64,000 bases of DNA from Rhizophagus irregularis (GCF_026210795.1 NC_089457.1:2232001-2296000); one strand, 5' to 3'; positions 22,071 through 34,128 are shown, numbered from the stretch's first letter. Notes: a model not told the origin generated them from the sequence alone. Made by a program: numbers and translations.

Positions 22071-22240
22071 GAATGTCATACGTCCTACTTTACGAAATTA
22101 TGTTTGATTTTCCTGTAATTCTTGCTGATAATGTATTTCTCTGTGAAATAAAATAAAATAAATAATAAAATATCAAAAGATTTATTGCAATAATAAGATT
22201 TTCTTATAAAAACCAAAAAATATTTTTTCATAAAATTCAT

Positions 22241-22756
22241 CCTATATATCTTGATTTTTATTCTTTTTGCCTTTCTCTTCGTTACCGCTTTTCAGAAGAG
22301 GATTTAGTACCTGTCAAACAACTTTATTCTCTTCCGCTCAAAATCAAAAGAGTTGGACACAATAAATTGATTGCAGAAGTTAAATGGGACGGAGCACTTG
22401 AAAGAGATGATGGTAATATTTTCCCCCTATTTTTATACTATTTTACATAAATAATTTTTACGAACTTTTTTTTTTAAATAAAAATAAATAGAACCGGTTA
22501 AAACCAAATTTAAATGTTTTTATGATGCTATGACTGTTAAAGGTCCTAAGGTAAATTATTCGTCCTTTATGAACTTTAAAATAATATATTTATCTTTTTA
22601 ATTAAAAATTTTTTTTTATAGCATGCTGTATTCGGTGACCGATGGGTCAATTTCGAATTAAAGGTTGACAAAAAGAATGTCAATGTAAAATGTCGATTTG
22701 GAACTTTAGATGATATTAACTCTTTCAAGAACATAATTAGTAGTTTCCGAACTTAA
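22241..22756 (+). pseudogene. Small secreted protein, copy D (broken)
   Basis: Sister of copy B with the same missing start region, so that loss predates the 5-kb duplication. It has its own one-T deletion in the signal region (GCTTTTCAG where others have GCTTTTTCAG). Unlike B it has no MITE in exon 3 and keeps the long exon 2 (ending GGTCCTAAG). Exon 3 reads through to TAA at 22754-22756, with GDRWVNFE replacing GDRKVNFE. No alternative ATG in frame was found upstream. Confidence 0.8.
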
Positions 22757-24100
22757 CTCTAGAAGTATTAAAATTATTATTATTTATTATTTAATGTAAT
22801 ATGTGACGCAGCTAAGTTTTACGCAAATTTTTAGAATAATGAAATTGTAATAAAAAAGTTATAATAATAAGCTTTCTCCTGGACGAAAGAATGTTTACAT
22901 CTAATATGCCTTTTATATTTGTGATATACGAAATTACGAATTAATGTTTTTAATACTATTGAATGTCTCATAAAATATCGGCCAATAAAATCCCCACTAG
23001 GATGTCCAGGATAGGTTGTCGTGATGACCCAAAAATCCGGTGTGATTTTCAGTTCTTTCGCAAATTCGCTTTCGTAATTTCAGCCAAAATTGAAATTATA
23101 GTACTATAGCGTTTAATTCGCCACTACAAAACCGTTGATCCTAATTTTCAGAATTTCAAATCGTAATCACGTTATTCCCGAGTTTATCCAGCCATCCAAT
23201 GTCGTGAAAAATCGTAGAAATTTATCAAAAATCGCGATCACTTTGCAGAAACCCGTGATTTGCTACCATACAGTCAAATGATCGCTATCAAATTACAACG
23301 ATCTAGTATCGGACACGTGATAATTATAGTGTCAGACTATCTCGTGAAACCGTCGATGACACACTAATACGAAGTCTTTTTGAAGTTGTAACATAGTCTT
23401 AAATAGATAGTAAATATCATCGAAAATTAGCTGAAACAATTAATATAATACATTTTTTCGATGCATTAGACATTTATTTAACGGTTTCTTTACTTTTTTT
23501 TGTTATAATTATTTATTAATAAAGTTATGTAATAAATTTCAATAATTTCATTTAATAAAAAGCCGATTATAAACTATCATTTATAAATTCTATATAATTA
23601 TACTATTTTAATATTAATAATCTAAAAAAATATACCGTAATAATAGAATAATGCTACAATACAATATAATTAGTACGCCTAACGATCACTAGCAATTTGA
23701 CAAACCACTTTAAAATGTATAACAAAAAATTTTGTAACAGATAGATATTTAACATTTATAGTAAAATGATTTGTACAATACATGCATTTAAATTTAAACA
23801 GTAAAATAAATGGTGTAATTAAACGTAATTGATATATATATATACTGTAGTTGGAGAATCATAAACTTCGTAGCCACGCTCAATTAAGGCAATGTATTAC
23901 TAGACCTACGCTAAAGATGACTTTAGCAAGGCTTTCTTTGTGAATTAAAGAAACTTCATACACTTTGCCAGCTGGTGAGAAAGCTTATGACCCCTTAACC
24001 TCAAGTCAGTTTATACTAAAAAACCAAGAATGTTTGCATTGCTAATAAAAACTAAGTATAGTTATCAATATAAGATACTTAGTCATATTAGTAAATTCCT
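22757..24100. other. Decayed secreted-gene flank, then gene-free spacer
   Basis: Up to about 23.2 kb this is the diverged 3' flank of copy D, with an old hAT left end (TAGGATGTCCAGGAT at 22998) and a single CTATAGCG at 23104. Beyond that it is AT-rich sequence with no supported gene. Confidence 0.55.
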
Positions 24101-24109
24101 TGAATAAAA

Positions 24110-24690
24110 CAAACAAAATAATACTTCTTTCAATTTACCTTGTTAGTATTAAAAGAAAACAAAAAAAACTCTCTAAAATCTTGCATAGAGAAACTAGAAG
24201 AAACTATCTAAGAAAAAAAGAACGAAGTTGAGTAATTGTTTATTAATATAAATAAATAAAGGAAAATAATACTTACCAAAATATGAAAACCAATATGCCC
24301 AAAGAGATCCAGAGAGACCCAGAGAGTTGGCTGCAAAAAAAAAATTAGTAAATTTTCATGAACACCTACTGAATTCCCATACAATCAAATACCTGTAATC
24401 CGTGAAAGGAGAGAAACAAGAAACGTTTTATTAAAAGAATAATTTAAAATAAGACACTAAATATAATGCAAAATTCTACACGTCCTAACCCAAAGACCTA
24501 AAAACTAACCGTCTAAAAAAAAAGAAAGTAATAAATGGTTAGTAAGACTCAAATCTTCGCTTATTTTATCATTTCTATATCATCAGCTTCTGTCATTTCT
24601 TCATCTTCTTAATAAATATCCATTTTGGTATGACCATTATTTCTAGTGGTAGCCATAACGTCCTCTAGAAATAAAATATTGCTGAAAAAA
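24110..24690 (-). repeat. Micro-exon-like modules, minus strand
   Basis: Read on the minus strand, short exon-like blocks alternate with T-rich acceptors and GTAAGT-type donors: a block ending in ATTTTG near 24480-24520, one ending CAGTAG near 24370, one ending CATATTTTG then GTAAGT near 24280-24330, and one ending AACAAG near 24145. Their GGTTGGTT/ATTTTG flavour matches plus-strand modules at 26450-26640. A short acidic frame (EEMTEADDIEMIK) near 24560-24610 may be a remnant exon. No full protein can be assembled. Confidence 0.45.
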
Positions 24691-24699
24691 ATATACATT

Positions 24700-25660
24700 C
24701 AATATATCTTAAAATAGCAAAGCAATAATATTTACCATCTGTTCGGAAGTTCTTTATTTGTTGCTAAAGTACTTGCGGAATAGTTAAATGTGATTTATCG
24801 TGGTCTAATATAGTTACGCTAAACATTATGAGAAGCATATCAACTTCAAAGCATTTTTTTTAAAAATGACAGTGATACTACAATGATGTGTCGCGTAAAA
24901 TTTATTGAAAGGTATACAAGAAAAATAATTTAAAAGAATTATTCAAATAAAAGTTAAAAGAAAAAAGTTTATTTCATATGGAATATTTAATGATTACAAA
25001 TCACTTAAAATAAATTACTTAAAAATATCATTTTAATTTATTTTATATTTTTATGTTCGTACTTCGTTTGTAGTATTTTTTAAATACTAAGGAAAAATTG
25101 AAGTTAAAATATTTTATAATGTAAAAAATAATATACGTATAAAATTTTCGTTCAATATAACAATTGCGACCTATGGAAAAGTCATAAATATATATATTAG
25201 ACTTGTACTCGCATTTCTGTAAAAGTCTAAATTACTACGCTTAATTTTACTGTAAAAGTCTAAACTTAAATTTACTATTACTATATAGTCTAATTTGTAC
25301 TCACATTTCTATAAAAGTCTAAATTACTACGCTTAATGTTTATAAAAGTCTAAATTACTATGCCAAATAATTTTTGAACCTCTTTCTTTTTCTCTCTCGT
25401 TATTTTTCCTTATAACTATTTAGTCTTCTTATATATACCTCCCAGAAAAAGAAACAGGAGTTATTCAAGATGAAAATAACTTTCACTTTATAATCATATT
25501 GAACAGTACATTTGATGATTTGAATCTTATTTTCATTCCTAATCATCCTAATAACACATATTCTCCTACATATCATCCTAATCATCTTAATAACATGAGA
25601 TTCTGAAAAGAGTAAAACTCTCTTTAAAAAATACGGTTTTTAAAATTTTTCTCTTTTTGT
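24700..25660. other. Gene-free spacer between two divergent micro-exon arrays
   Basis: AT-rich. It includes a tandem stretch around 25200-25370 with TAAAAGTCTAAATTACTA-type units. A short plus frame (PNHPNNTYSPTYHPNHLNN, about 25535-25605) looks repeat-like and lacks an ATG. Confidence 0.5.
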
Positions 25661-25671
25661 AGAAATTGGCT

Positions 25672-26690
25672 CCAAAGTAGACATTTCAAGTAAGTTTTAA
25701 GTTTTTTCAAAACTTTCTTTTCGAAACTTAAAAAAAAAAAGTTTAATGTTTTCAGTTCAATTTTTTAGGGAAATTGATTCTGATTTGGATACTGAAATCC
25801 TGATAGGTAATTTTTGAATTTTTTGAAACTTAAGAAAAACTTTTTTTAACGTTTCTTTATTTTTAGAAAATTGGCTCCGAAGTTGGTACTGCAAAACTTC
25901 AAAATGGAAAAACGTTTTTTTTAACGTTTTTCTTTACTTTTTTTTAGGAAAATGACTCCAAAGTTTGGATTCTCAACTTTTAAATTTTAAATTTTCTTTT
26001 TTGAAATTTCAAAAAAAAAGTTCTCTAACTTTGTTTCTCTAACTTTTTTTACTCTTTTGTAAGGAAGTTGACTCCAACTCAGATATGACAGAATCGGGTA
26101 AGTTTTTGAAAATAATTTGAAGACTTTGAAAAAATGTTTTTATTACTTTTTTTTTTATTTCTTATAGGTCCCGGTTGGCCAGTCATCGAAATTAAAAGAA
26201 AGAGCAAGTTTCGTTGTGAATTTGCTTTTTCTTTCATTTCTCTTTTTTTGTAGAGACTTTGGCAGGCTTGTTTTTTCTTTTTTTAGACGATCTTCCTCAG
26301 TTGTTGCTAACAAAAAATATCGGATAGCTGAAATTGGGTTCTTCGGATGTGAATATTATTTTTTAAAAAAAAATTTCAATGAATCGTTTATTAAATGTTT
26401 CATTTTATTTCTTTTTTATAGTTATTTTATATTTTTTTTTTAGGTGTTCTTTGGTTCATTGGACGTGAGATTTTGGTGAGCAGTATACATATTTTCTACA
26501 ATTACTAATTTTTCTTTTTTTTAAAAAAACGGTTGGTTCCTTGGCGTTTTGAATGTGAAATTTTGGTAAGTAATTTTCTTTTTTTTCTTTATTATTTTAC
26601 GAGCATGTTTACTAATATCTCATTATTCTTTTTTTAGATGGCTTAGCATCGGAGCGATCAGAAATGATTTGCATATGCGAAGTTTATATT
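25672..26690 (+). repeat. Tandem micro-exons, possible SP7-like effector gene remnant
   Basis: Blocks bounded by T-rich AG and GTAAG-type ends repeat every 100-150 bp near 25672, 25768, 25867, 25948, 26063, 26168, 26444, 26530 and 26638. In one consistent frame the first five encode a recurrent motif (EIGSKVDIS, EIDSDLDTE, KIGSEVGTA, ENDSKVWIL, EVDSNSDMTES). The fifth splices in frame to PGWPVIEIKRKSK. Later blocks encode a second motif (FFGSLDVRFW, WFLGVLNVKFW). Tandem exon-intron repeats with variable splicing are known for the mycorrhizal effector SP7; the link here is only architectural. No signal peptide exon or clear start was found, and several splice sites are weak. Confidence 0.5.
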
Positions 26691-27732
26691 TTTTCAAGAC
26701 CATTTAATGTTTATTATCGATATAACATTTTACATCAATTTACATTTACGATTAGATTTAGAATAGAACACTCTACTATTAGTTTGTAAGATACTTTACA
26801 ACTTATTTACAGCTTCAAAATAAATTTATTATATAACTTTACTATCACTTTAATATTTATTCAATATAAATTGAATGTACATTTACTTTAACTTTAATAT
26901 CTATTCAACATAAATTATATATATGTTTGCGTTAACTTTAATATCACTCTAATATCTATTTATTACAACTTAAATATGCGTTAATTATAACTTTAATTTG
27001 TATTTTGTGATTTCAATACTATTTTTGTACGATGACTACGATCCGATTAGATCAGGTGACGATCTCCTTAATATGCATCAACTTTATACATACGATTGAC
27101 TTAAACTTATTGTAACGATGTGAGACCATATCGTGACCAAGCCTTGGTTATAAGGTCTATGATAAAATTTCGACTTGGTCACGATATGGTTTCGATTTTA
27201 AAAATTTCTGCAATGTATGAATAAATTCTACTAATACTTACTATCATATTTCAATATTAGATGCCTCATAAAAATAAATCCCGCATATTCTGAACAATAA
27301 TCTGTTATCAATCATTTACCCCGCATTGTATTCAAGCTAAATCTGACCTCCACAGTTCCACAGTTCAATTAGCACAAAAAGTTTGCGTGTAATATTACAC
27401 TAAAAAATCGACCATTCTATAAACAAGGAGTAATAATGAATTTATTAAATATGGTAAGCAGTGTTGGAAATTTAGGTTATTTTTATATGTGCGGAGCACA
27501 CATTATTCATAAAAGTTTTGTGCGCAACCTATGAAGGCACATGCGTCTTGTACTATATATAAAATAAAATTATAGTATGGAAATATTGCGCCTATCACTG
27601 ATGCCAAGATGCTTCATTATTAAAATCTAAGTCTATTCACTTTTACCCCCTAATTTTAATTCAATAATAAAATTTTTCTTATATAAATCCCGAAAAATGT
27701 TTTTTTATAAATTCATAAAAACTTAATACATA
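26691..27732. other. Spacer and upstream flank of copy E
   Basis: 26.7-27.0 kb has CTTTAATAT/CTATTTATT simple-sequence drift. From about 27.24 kb it matches the flank that separates all downstream units (CATATTTCAATATTAGATGC, then the CCACAGTTCCACAGTTC core), followed by the promoter of copy E. Confidence 0.6.
27125..27190. repeat. Perfect 17-bp inverted repeat
   Basis: ACCATATCGTGACCAAG (27125-27141) and its exact reverse complement (27174-27190) with a 32-nt spacer. Could be a tiny MITE or a transcript hairpin; no target duplication seen. Confidence 0.8.
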
Positions 27733-28252
27733 ATGAATCGTTTACATATCTTGATTTTTATTCTTTTACCTTTCTTTTCGCTACCGCTTTTTCAAAAGAG
27801 GATTTAGTACCTGTCCAAGAGATTAATCCTAAACCTCTTATAATCAAAAAAGTTGGACACAATAAATTGATTGCAGAAGTTACATGGGATGGAATACTTG
27901 AAAGTGATAATGGTAATGTTTATTCCCTATTTTTATATTTTACATAAATAATTTATTTTTATGAATTTTTTTTTTTTAAAAAAATAAATAGTACCGGTTA
28001 GAACCAAATTTAGATGTTTTTCTGATGCTGTGACTGTTAAAGATCCTAAGGTAAATTATTCGTCCTTATAAACTTCAAAATAATCATAAGTTTATCTTTA
28101 TTAACTAAAATATTTTTTTATAGCATGCTTTATTCGGTGACCGTAAGGTCAATTTCGAAATAAAGGTTCACAAAAAGAATGTCACAGTGAAATGTCAATA
28201 TGGGGTTATAGATGGTGTCATTTTCATAAGAAGAATTCGTTTCCGAACCTAA
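27733..28252 (+). pseudogene. Small secreted protein, copy E (frameshifted)
   Basis: Exons 27733-27912, 27992-28050 and 28124-28252. Exon 1 is 180 nt instead of 181: one T is missing in the ATTCTTTTACC run of the signal peptide, so translation from the ATG hits TAG after about 24 codons. All else is intact, including both introns, both Cys and the final TAA. It belongs to the second sub-type (EINPKPLIIKK in the variable block; exon 3 ends RIRFRT). A homopolymer sequencing error would restore it, so pseudogene status is provisional. Confidence 0.75.
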
Positions 28253-29081
28253 CTCATCCTTTTGTCACTGGGTTGACAATATTAACATTATTATATCATC
28301 TACTTATTATTAATTGTTGTCCAATATATTGAAAAGTGTATCAAACTTGCTATTTTTTCAAGTTTTTGCATTATTTATTTTTTAATGTAATATGTGGCGC
28401 AGCTGAATTCTGCGCAATGTTTAAAATAATGAAATTGTAATAAAAAGTTATAATAACAAGCCTTCTCTTTGGAATGTTTACATATTTAATAATTTAGACG
28501 AGATTTATTAATTACATGCCTTTTATATTTGTGATATATGAATTAATTCTACTAATACTATCATATTTCAATATTAGATGCCTCATAAAAATAAAATCCC
28601 GCATATTCATGATCAATAAATCTGTTATCAATCATTTTGCCCCCGCATTGTATCAAGCTAACACAGTTCCTACAGTTCAATTAGCATCGATAATTCCATA
28701 AAATTATTTTTACAAAAAGTTTGCGTGTAATAATATTACACTAAAAAATCGACCCATTCTACTATAAACAAGGAGTAATAATGAATTTATTAAATATGGT
28801 AATCAGTGTTGGAAATTAGATTACAGTATTTTTATATATGCGGAGCACACATTATTATTCATAAAAGTTTTGTGCGCAACCTATGAAGGCACATGAGCTC
28901 TTGTATATAAAATAAAATCATAGTATGGAAATATTGCGCCTATCACTGATGCCAAGATGCTTCATTATTAAAATCTAAATCTATTCACTTTTACCCCCTA
29001 ATTTTAATTCAATAATAAAATTTTTCTTATATAAATCCCGAAAAATGTTTTTTTATAAAATTCATAAAAACTTAATACATA

Positions 29082-29599
29082 ATGAATCGGTTACATATCT
29101 TGATTTTTATTCTTTTTACCTTTCTTTTCGTTACCGCTTTTTCAAAAGAGGATTTAGTACCTGTCCAAGAGATTAATCCTAAACCTCTTATAATCAAAAA
29201 AGTTGGACACAATAAATTGATTGCAGAAGTTACATGGGATGGAACACTTGAAAATGATAATGGTAATGTTTATTCCCTATTTTCATATTTTACATAAATA
29301 ATTCATTTTTATGACTTTTTTTTTAAAAAAATAAATAGTACCGGTTAGAACCAAATTTAGATGTTTTTCTGATGCTGTGACTGTTAAAGGTCCTAAGGTA
29401 AATTATTCGTCCTTTACAAACTTCAAAATAATCATAAGTTTATCTTTATTAACTAAAATATTTTTTATAGCATGCTTTATTCGGTGACCGTAAGGTCAAT
29501 TTTGAAATAAAGGTTCACAAAAAGAATGTCAATGTGAAATGTCGATATGGGGTTCAAGATGGTTCCACTTTCATAAAAAGAATTCGTTTCCAAACCTAA
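29082..29599 (+). CDS. Small secreted protein, copy F (intact)
   Basis: Exons 29082-29262, 29339-29397 and 29471-29599 give 122 residues with signal peptide MNRLHILIFILFTFLFVTAF. It keeps the AEVTWDGTLE core and two Cys but differs from A and C in the block after the signal (SKEDLVPVQEINPKPLIIKK against SEEDLIPVKQVTANLLKIRK) and in the C-terminus (YGVQDGSTFIKRIRFQT). TATATAAAT lies at 29028-29036. It is the middle of three ~1.35-kb tandem units (E, F, G). Retaining intron 1 would add about ten residues before a stop. Confidence 0.8.
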
Positions 29600-30438
29600 C
29601 TCATTCTTTTGTCACTGGGTTGACAATATTAAAATTATTATATCATCTACTTATTATTAATTGTTATCCAATATATTGAAAAGTGTATCAAACTTGTATT
29701 TTTTCAAGTTTTTGCAATTTTTTTAGCTATAATTTACTACATACTAATTTTATTCAATTTTTCATTATTTATTTTTTAATGTAATATGTGGCGCTGCGCA
29801 ATGTTAACAAGCCTTCTCTTTGAAATGTTTACATATTTGTGATATATGAATTAATTCTACTAATACTATCATATTTCAATATTAGATGCTTCATAAAAAT
29901 AAAATCCCGCATATTCATGATCAATAGATCTGTTATCAATCATTTTGCCCCCGCATTGTATCAAGCTAACACAGTTCCCACAGTTCAATTAGCATCGATA
30001 ATTCCATAAAATTATTTTTACAAAAGTTTGCGTGTAATATTACACTAAAAAATCGACCCATTCCATATAACCATATAAACAAGGAGCATATTGAATTATT
30101 AAATATGGTAAGCAGTGTTGGAAATTCAGATTATTCTTATATGTGCGGAGCGCACATTATTCAAAAAAGTTTTGCGCGCAACCTATGAAGGCATATGCGC
30201 TCTTATACATAAAATAAAATAATAGTATGAAATATCGCGCCTACCTACATTCCATCACTGATAGTAAGATGCTTTATTATTATTAAAATCTAAATTTATT
30301 CACTTTTACTCCTTAATTTTAATTACCTTAAAATGAGAGATTATCATTATAAAATCTCAAGAGATTTATTTCAATAATAAAATTTTCTTATAAAAACCAA
30401 AAAATATTTTTCATAAAATTCATAAAACTTAATACATA

Positions 30439-31265
30439 ATGAATCGTTTACATATCTTGATTTTTATTCTTTTTACCTTTCTTTTCGCTACCGCTTTTTC
30501 AAAAGAGGATTTAGTACCTGTCCAAGAGATTAATCCTAAACCTCTTATAATCAAAAAAGTTGGACACAATAAATTGATTGCAGAAGTTACATGGGATGGA
30601 ACACTTGAAAGAGATGATGGTAACGGCGGGTTTCCCTATTTTATATTTTACATAAATAATTTTTACGAACCTTTTTTTTAAATAAAATAAATAGAACCGG
30701 TTAAAACCAAATTTAGATGTTTTTCTGATGCTGTGACTGTTAAGGTAAATTATTCGTCCTTATAAACTTCAAAATAATCATAAGTTTATCTTTATTAACT
30801 AAAATATTTTTTTATAGCATGCTTTATTCGGTGACCCGGTCCTACGTGCAAAAAGACCAGCGCGGTCCTCCATCGGTCTTCATAAATTTTGAAATTTACG
30901 ATAATTCTGGCTAAAATTAAATGATCGTCACAAAATATCCTTTTTTGGATTCTCGTGTAACCATTTTTCCATTTTGGAAGGAAACAAAATTTCCTTTTTG
31001 GACTTGTGTAATGTCACATGATCATATTTGACCAATCGCAGGGATCAGTCTTTATTAGGACCGTGGATTCAAGACTGCGGTCCAGTCTTACAAAGACTGG
31101 AACCGGCTTGGACCGGACCGAGACGGACTGAGTAGGACCATTGACCATCTTTACCATAAGGTCAATTTCAAAATAAAGGTTCACAAAAAGAATGTCACAG
31201 TGAAATGTCAATATGGGGTTATAGATGGTGTCATTTTTATAAGAAGAATTCATTTCCGAACCTAA
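30439..31265 (+). pseudogene. Small secreted protein, copy G (exon 3 split by MITE)
   Basis: Exon 1 (30439-30619) is intact with its signal peptide. Exon 2 (30695-30744) has a 9-nt in-frame loss before the donor, as in copy B. Exon 3 begins at 30818, but after HALFGD it enters MITE sequence and stops at TGA 30890-30892. The displaced remainder of exon 3 lies at 31158-31265. Spliced as it stands, the gene would still give a secreted protein with a new 18-residue basic tail. It shares the insertion site and exon 2 deletion with B, so B and G come from one disrupted ancestor. Confidence 0.75.
30837..31153. mobile_element. Left-truncated copy of the TAAAGATGGTC MITE
   Basis: Matches 17748-18121 but has lost the left terminal repeat and part of the GGTCC-rich interior. 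The right end CCATTGACCATCTTTA is intact, followed by CCATAAGG. Confidence 0.8.
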
Positions 31266-31823
31266 CTCATTCTTTTGTCACTAGTTTGACAATATTAAAA
31301 TTATTATTTATTATTTAATGTAATATGCGGCGCAGCTTAATTCTGCGGTTATAATAGCAAGCCTTCTCTTAGGAATGTTTACATATTTTTAAAATAATTT
31401 TGACGAGATCCGCTATTAATAAGATCATACATGCCTTTTATATTTGTAATATATTAATTCTACTAATACTATCATATTTCAATATTAGATGCCTATTCTG
31501 TACAATAATCTGTTATCAATCTTTTACCTCCGCATTGTATATATTAAGCTAAATCTGAACTCCACAGTTCCACAGTTCAATTAGCATCGATAATTCCATA
31601 AAATTATTTTTACAAAAAGTTTGCGTTTAAAATTACATTAAAAAATCGACCCATTCTATAAACAAGGAGTAATAATGAATTCAGTTATTAAATATGCTAA
31701 ATATGGCAAGATGCTCCATGGTTTTCAGGTTTTTAAAATTAAAATCAAGTGTTGAATGGGAAAGTAATTATCGAATAATTTCCAACTCCTTAATTTAAAT
31801 CGCCTTAAAAAGGTGATCATTAT

Positions 31824-31933
31824 TGTATTTTGCGGTATATAAGCACCCTTTTTGTACTTAATGTCGGTCAAGACCTTCAGAATTCTGGCCAAGAGCGCTT
31901 ATTTTCAGGGGTGCTTACTAATCGTAAAATACA
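31824..31933. mobile_element. 110-bp MITE
   Basis: Inverted ends TGTATTTTGCGGTATATAAG and, reverse-complemented, TGTATTTTACGATTAGTAAG, both followed by CACCC. The target duplication is unclear. Compared with 18810-18820, it sits just past the shared flank GCCTTAAAAAGGTG. Confidence 0.7.
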
Positions 31934-32559
31934 AGTATATGTTGAATCTTTATTAAAATAACTAGAATATGCGATTTGCCGGGGACTTTGTCCCCCAAAC
32001 ATAACATTTATAATTAAAAAAATTTTTTGATATAAATAAATTGAATTGTATGTAAAATATTACCAAATAATAAAATTTTATTATAATTAAACCTATAAAA
32101 AATCATGTTTTTAATAAGGTTTTATACAATTTTTTCTTAAAAATAATGTTTCTAATCTATATAGGGATACGGAAAAATGCACAATTCCATATCACAAAAA
32201 TGTATCATTTTGCATGTTTTGACCATAATTTATGCCGAATTTATATTGATTTGATCACAGAAATTACATAATTTAAGCATAGAATTTACACGATTTGGTT
32301 AATGAATTTACTGCTTAAATTACAATTATTAATATTAGTTGCATTTATATGAATTTGATTTTAATAATATTTTACTAAATTATTAAATCAAATATAAAAA
32401 TAAAAAAAAATCCTTAGTATCATGTGATTATAATTAGCCAATAATATAAATTAATTCTTATTATTTAAAATAATCTCCTGGCTTACCTTAAAATAAAATA
32501 ATGACGTAAGTTGTAATAAGTGTTTTAAAGTTAATACAGCTACAAAAAAATAAAATTTT
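31934..32559. other. Gene-free AT-rich spacer
   Basis: No supported frame or repeat. Confidence 0.5.
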
Positions 32560-33175
32560 ATGAAAATTAATATTCAAGTGCTTTTAACCTGCCTGAACAA
32601 CTTTCAATTAATAAATAAAGTTGATTTCATTTGTCCAAAGTGGAGATATTACGCTCTAAATTAAAGAAAAAGAAAAGAGAGTTAATATCATCAACAAAAA
32701 TGCAATCTTCTATAAGCACTACACCTACATTCATGAAAATTAATATTCAAGTGATTTCAACCTGCCTGAACAACTTTCAATTAATAAATGAAGTTGATTT
32801 CATTTGTCCAAAGTGGAGATATTACGCTCTAAATTAAAAAAAATAGAAAAGAGAGTTAATATCATCAAGAAAAATGCAATCTTCTTTAAGCACTACACCT
32901 ACATTCATGAAAATTAATATTCAAGTGCTTTTAATCTGCCTGAACAACTTTCAATTAATAAATGAAGTTGATTTCATTTGTTCAAAGTGGAGATATTACG
33001 CTCTAAATTAAAAAAATAGAAAAGAGAGTTAATATCATTAACAAAAATGCAATCTTCTCTAAGCACTACACCTACATTCATGAAAATCAATATTCAAGTG
33101 GTTTTAACCTGCCTGAACAACTTTTAATTAATAAATGAAGTTGATTTTATTTGTCCAAAGTGAAGATTATAATGT
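32560..33175. repeat. 173-bp tandem satellite, about 3.6 units
   Basis: Units start at 32560, 32733, 32907 and 33080 with ATGAAAATTAATATTCAAGT. Each contains a short ATG-to-TAA frame of about 35 codons, with CLNNFQ and FICPKWRYYALN. Units differ by point changes. The frame is probably incidental. Confidence 0.85.
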
Positions 33176-33724
33176 ATTTGGAAAAGAAGTTTAATTTAAA
33201 AAAATTTTATATAAAAAAAATGTAATATGAAAATTAAGAACTGAGTTGACAAAAACTTGAAATAACATGAATTTTAAATTAATTCTTTCATTAATTATAA
33301 ATTCAAGTAGTTTAAAATAAAAATAGTAAGAAAAAATATTTTTTATGAAATATCACATTATTTTCTAAAAGAAATAGTCTTATAAATTTAATTTGTAATT
33401 ATGTAATATCCAAATATTTAATCTTACAAATAGAAAAAAATGTAAAAAAAATTTATGATGTTTTATAAAAAAAGAAAAAATTTTAAATTTTTGAAAAAAA
33501 ATTTCGTCTAACACTTTTTAATTGATTATCACAAGATCTGCATGATCATCTACACGTTTTAATTTTTTTAACGAAAAAAAGAATATTTTATTTCTTTGAA
33601 AATCAATAACGATCAACAAAATTAAATACAAATATAAAACTTATTGCTTGATGCCGCAAGTTAATATGTAGTAAAAGTGGCACAAAAATGAATATTTTGT
33701 AATTTTATTCTAATGATATCAAAG

Positions 33725-33835
33725 AAGCAATATTGCAATATTGCAATATTGCAATAACAACGTCTATAGCTATAGCTATAGCTATAGCTATATAGCAGCA
33801 ATAGCAATAGCTATAGCTATATAGCTATAGTATAA
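33725..33835. repeat. ATTGCAAT and TAGCTA simple repeats
   Basis: (ATTGCAAT)-like units, then a (TAGCTA)n tract broken by AGCAATAGC. Self-complementary simple sequence. Confidence 0.9.
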
Positions 33836-33994
33836 GATTCAACTACGAAGTTCACATGGTGCATTCCCAAAAAGATGAAAATCTGCATGAAGATTGGAGG
33901 ACAAACTACAAATTAAGCGAAAAAGTGAATAAATAAGGAAGGTCATGCAGGATGATCACCACTTCAAAATCAAATAATAAAATTTTCCTATATA

Positions 33995-34111
33995 GTATTA
34001 GTTCGATCGGGTTCTTTACTAAATGTTAAATAATGTAGATTTTTTCCTTTTTTGTAATTTTTCTTTTTTCTAAATAAAGTTGACTTCGTTAAAAAAAAAA
34101 AAAAAAAAAAA
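33995..34111 (+). mobile_element. SINE-like retroposon with poly(A) and 23-bp target duplication
   Basis: 117 bp ending in AATAAAGTTGACTTCGTT plus a run of over 20 A. It is flanked by an exact 23-bp direct repeat (33972-33994 and 34112-34134) starting AAATAATAAAATTTTCCTAT. It begins with GTATTAGTTCGATCGGG, resembling a tRNA B box. Poly(A) plus long duplication is the hallmark of LINE-driven insertion. It could instead be a 5'-truncated retroposed mRNA tail. Confidence 0.8.
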
Positions 34112-34128
34112 AAATAATAAAATTTTCC

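Larger units (their letters stand above)
18818..22756. repeat. Tandem segmental duplication, second copy
   Basis: Direct repeat of the 13733-18817 block. It lacks the hAT-type MITE of 15267-15572 and the one of 17748-18121, and has a longer inverted-repeat array. Similarity fades after about 23.1 kb. Confidence 0.8.

Noticed and set aside
32631-32837. 68-aa ORF
   Set aside because: Spans two units of a 173-bp satellite and is not maintained in the other units.
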